Shown piece after piece: positions 5,404-5,933 of a DNA stretch of 5,933 nucleotides (position 1 is the stretch's first letter; every line of letters starts with the position of its first letter). Position numbers and translations under genes: made by a program. This DNA is from Rhodospirillaceae bacterium. GTDB lineage: Bacteria > Pseudomonadota > Alphaproteobacteria > UBA11136. The stretch is taken from contig NZAO01000005.1 in assembly GCA_002686135.1 (NCBI GenBank), positions 19,293 through 25,225 of the forward strand, written 5' to 3'. The notes beneath the pieces are model-generated. The model saw nothing but the letters and a program-made list of their open reading frames with translations, did no database searches and was not told the origin of the DNA.

Positions 5404-5933
5404 TTGCCCCGGATTTTATCCCGGTTATGCCTTCCACGCCGCGGCACCGCCATCATGGCCGCTTTCATGGCTTTCTTCCTGGCCCTTTCCCCGGTTTATT
5501 TTGGGGCCGGGTCCGCCGCTGCGCAACCTCCGCCGGGGGCTTCGCCTTGGGTCGATGAGGGCGCAAGCCCGTGGGTGGAGGAAGGGGAGAGTAAAGTGCG
5601 TCTCATCGCTGCCGCCACTACTGTGGACGAGGGTGACAGCGTTTCTCTGGGGCTGGAATTCCGCATGGAGCCGGGCTGGAAAACTTACTGGCGGTCGCCG
5701 GGCGATGCCGGGCTGCCACCCCGGGTGGACTGGTCGGGTTCGGCCAATCTGGCGGCAGTTGAAATCTCGTGGCCGGCGCCGCGCCGCTATTCCGCCTACG
5801 GCCTAGAGACCGTGGGCTATGAGAAAGAGGTGGTGTTGCCGGTAACGGCGCGGCTGCAAAGTCCGAGCCAGGCACTCGCGCTGAAGGCCCGCGTGGATTA
5901 CCTCACTTGCAAGGAGGTGTGTATCCCGCGCCG
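5404..5933 (+). CDS. DsbD/ScsB-type protein-disulfide reductase, N-terminal periplasmic part (3' cut by window)
   Basis: The open frame runs off the window end. It encodes an exported N-terminal domain of the DsbD/ScsB family, whose full proteins move electrons from cytoplasmic thioredoxin across the membrane to periplasmic thiol proteins. Numbering from a TTG at 5404, a hydrophobic export signal at about 18-37 ends in SAAAQ. It is followed by a doubled GASPWV(D/E)E octapeptide (45-60), VRLIAA (from 65), GWKTYWRSPGDAGLPP (91-106), and the redox motif YLTCKEVCIPR with C169 and C173. TTG is preferred because it adds an arginine-rich n-region; AGGAG..AGG (5382-5390) lies 13 bases upstream. The ATGs at 5455 and 5467 lack a ribosome binding site and give signal peptides without positive charge. 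The membrane and thioredoxin domains lie outside the window. Confidence 0.85.
   Translation, partial: MPRILSRLCLPRRGTAIMAAFMAFFLALSPVYFGAGSAAAQPPPGASPWVDEGASPWVEEGESKVRLIAAATTVDEGDSVSLGLEFRMEPGWKTYWRSPGDAGLPPRVDWSGSANLAAVEISWPAPRRYSAYGLETVGYEKEVVLPVTARLQSPSQALALKARVDYLTCKEVCIPR

Noticed and set aside
5501..5806. 101-codon plus-strand open frame in another frame of the DsbD-like gene
   Set aside because: Its arginine- and tryptophan-rich composition is typical of a frame-shifted reading of GC-rich sequence, and it overlaps the better supported frame.
5618..5875. Minus-strand open frame opposite the DsbD-like gene
   Set aside because: It is a proline- and serine-rich shadow. The plus strand encodes the GWKTYWRSPGDAG and C-x3-C motifs of the disulfide reductase family.

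Overview
The window reads as a high-GC alphaproteobacterial chromosome segment, probably from Rhodospirillales or a related lineage. This rests on protein character and gene order: a DUF983 protein followed by SURF1, as downstream of cytochrome oxidase subunit III in these bacteria; threonine synthase joined to an M16 peptidase close to mitochondrial processing peptidase and then a RimJ-like acetyltransferase; and a short AlgH/YqgE protein. The placement is inference, since no database search was possible. All coding regions look intact, and there is no IS element, CRISPR array, tRNA or rRNA.

Layout. Positions 1-125 hold the last 40 codons of a DUF983 membrane protein, whose end overlaps the start of a SURF1-family cytochrome oxidase assembly factor (118-900). 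A short gap with a weak terminator-like hairpin separates this respiratory group from a second plus-strand group. That group is threonine synthase (thrC, 1015-2481), an M16 zinc peptidase (2478-3731, 4-base overlap) and a GNAT acetyltransferase (3816-4481). A 145-base AT-rich convergent gap containing a strong hairpin follows. On the minus strand lies an AlgH/YqgE (UPF0301) protein (4627-5208). A divergent regulatory gap of about 195 bases leads to the secreted N-terminal part of a DsbD/ScsB-type disulfide reductase (5404 to the window end, truncated by the window).

How the parts work together. DUF983 and SURF1 fit aerobic terminal oxidase biogenesis. thrC is the last step of threonine synthesis. 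Its coupling to the M16 peptidase and the GNAT is a gene neighbourhood rather than an obvious pathway. The DsbD-like protein would carry reducing equivalents across the inner membrane to periplasmic thiol proteins.

The core genes are ordinary. The most interesting material is small: a 10-bp tandem direct repeat resembling a CpxR box beside a perfect 13-bp palindrome in the algH/dsbD-like divergent promoter region; an octapeptide repeat in the DsbD-like protein encoded with almost entirely different codons; and a hairpin between convergent genes whose flanking T and A tracts have the opposite polarity to a normal bidirectional terminator. I saw no evidence of a new multi-gene system.
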